Assembly: GCA_964631125.1 (NCBI GenBank)
Contig: CAZVYN010000065.1
Location: forward strand, 1-24,419
DNA from: CAZVYN01 sp964631125
GTDB lineage: Bacteria > Eisenbacteria > RBG-16-71-46 > CAIMUX01
Length of the DNA stretch: 24,419 nt
Direction: 5' to 3'
Under the pieces are notes generated by a model. It was not told the origin of the DNA. It made no database searches and saw nothing but the letters and a program-made list of their open reading frames with translations. The translations under genes and the position numbers were made by a program. Within the stretch, counting starts at the first letter, position 1, and the number at the start of each line of letters is the position of its first letter. Positions 24,379 to 24,419 of this stretch are shown here, in pieces.

Positions 24379-24419
24379 CGTGTTTGAGACACTCGTCGGT
24401 CAGGTTTAGTGAAGCACCT

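Overview
The window is GC-rich, densely coding bacterial DNA from a diderm. It encodes two lipobox proteins, several Sec-type signal peptides and an outer-membrane-type beta-barrel ending in Phe. Two secreted proteins (the subtilisin ending at 5377 and the beta-propeller ending at 9407) carry the same kind of C-terminal FlgD-Ig-like domain (PNP start, D-A/V-T-G-R core, WDG, then AGAYF/AGVYLY). That domain is typical of FCB-superphylum bacteria and candidate phyla such as Eisenbacteria. The phylum is my inference; no rRNA or tRNA gene is present to test it.

Region A (1-5377, + strand) looks like a signalling/protease module. It holds the last codons of an ECF-type sigma factor, a small soluble protein with an H-x5-C-x2-C anti-sigma-like motif, a 972-residue TPR-CHAT (caspase-like) protein with an intact His/Cys dyad, and an exported S8 subtilisin with an intact Asp/His/Ser triad. 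Sigma factor, zinc-motif protein and CHAT protease side by side recall the protease-controlled sigma logic of Craspase loci, but there is no CRISPR here. This is the most interesting system in the window.

Region B (5463-18488, + strand) is an envelope-glycan module. It comprises a COG4671-type GT-B glycosyltransferase that reads straight into an outer-membrane beta-barrel, an exported PQQ-like beta-propeller with 40-residue repeats, a lipoprotein, a protein with three GT4-type glycosyltransferase domains, an ABC exporter fused to an aminoglycoside-phosphotransferase-like kinase, and, after a 225-base gap with inverted repeats, a GT39-like integral-membrane glycosyltransferase. Four genes from 7917 to 16742 are linked by 4-base stop/start overlaps, so they are almost certainly co-translated. 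The Shine-Dalgarno of the first gene is buried in a predicted hairpin. The likely job is assembly, possible phosphorylation, and export of a glycoconjugate or glycolipid.

Region C (18467-22587, - strand) contains a PQQ-dependent-dehydrogenase-like lipoprotein translationally coupled to a membrane-anchored protein with twelve kelch repeats. The kelch gene overlaps the GT39 gene tail to tail by 22 bases.

Region D (22524-24419, - strand) is a small graveyard of decayed genes: a HigA-like antitoxin cut to 44 residues, a zinc-ribbon Ser/Thr kinase with a one-base insertion near its end and Asp-to-His in subdomain IX, a remnant of an rve-type transposase interrupted by a stop, and the C-terminal part of a conserved hypothetical protein with no proper start. 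The PQQ gene at the edge of this region also lacks a convincing start, so the graveyard may reflect one or more transposon-associated rearrangements.

No CRISPR array, tRNA, rRNA or intact mobile element was seen. No stretch above 300 bases lacks a gene.
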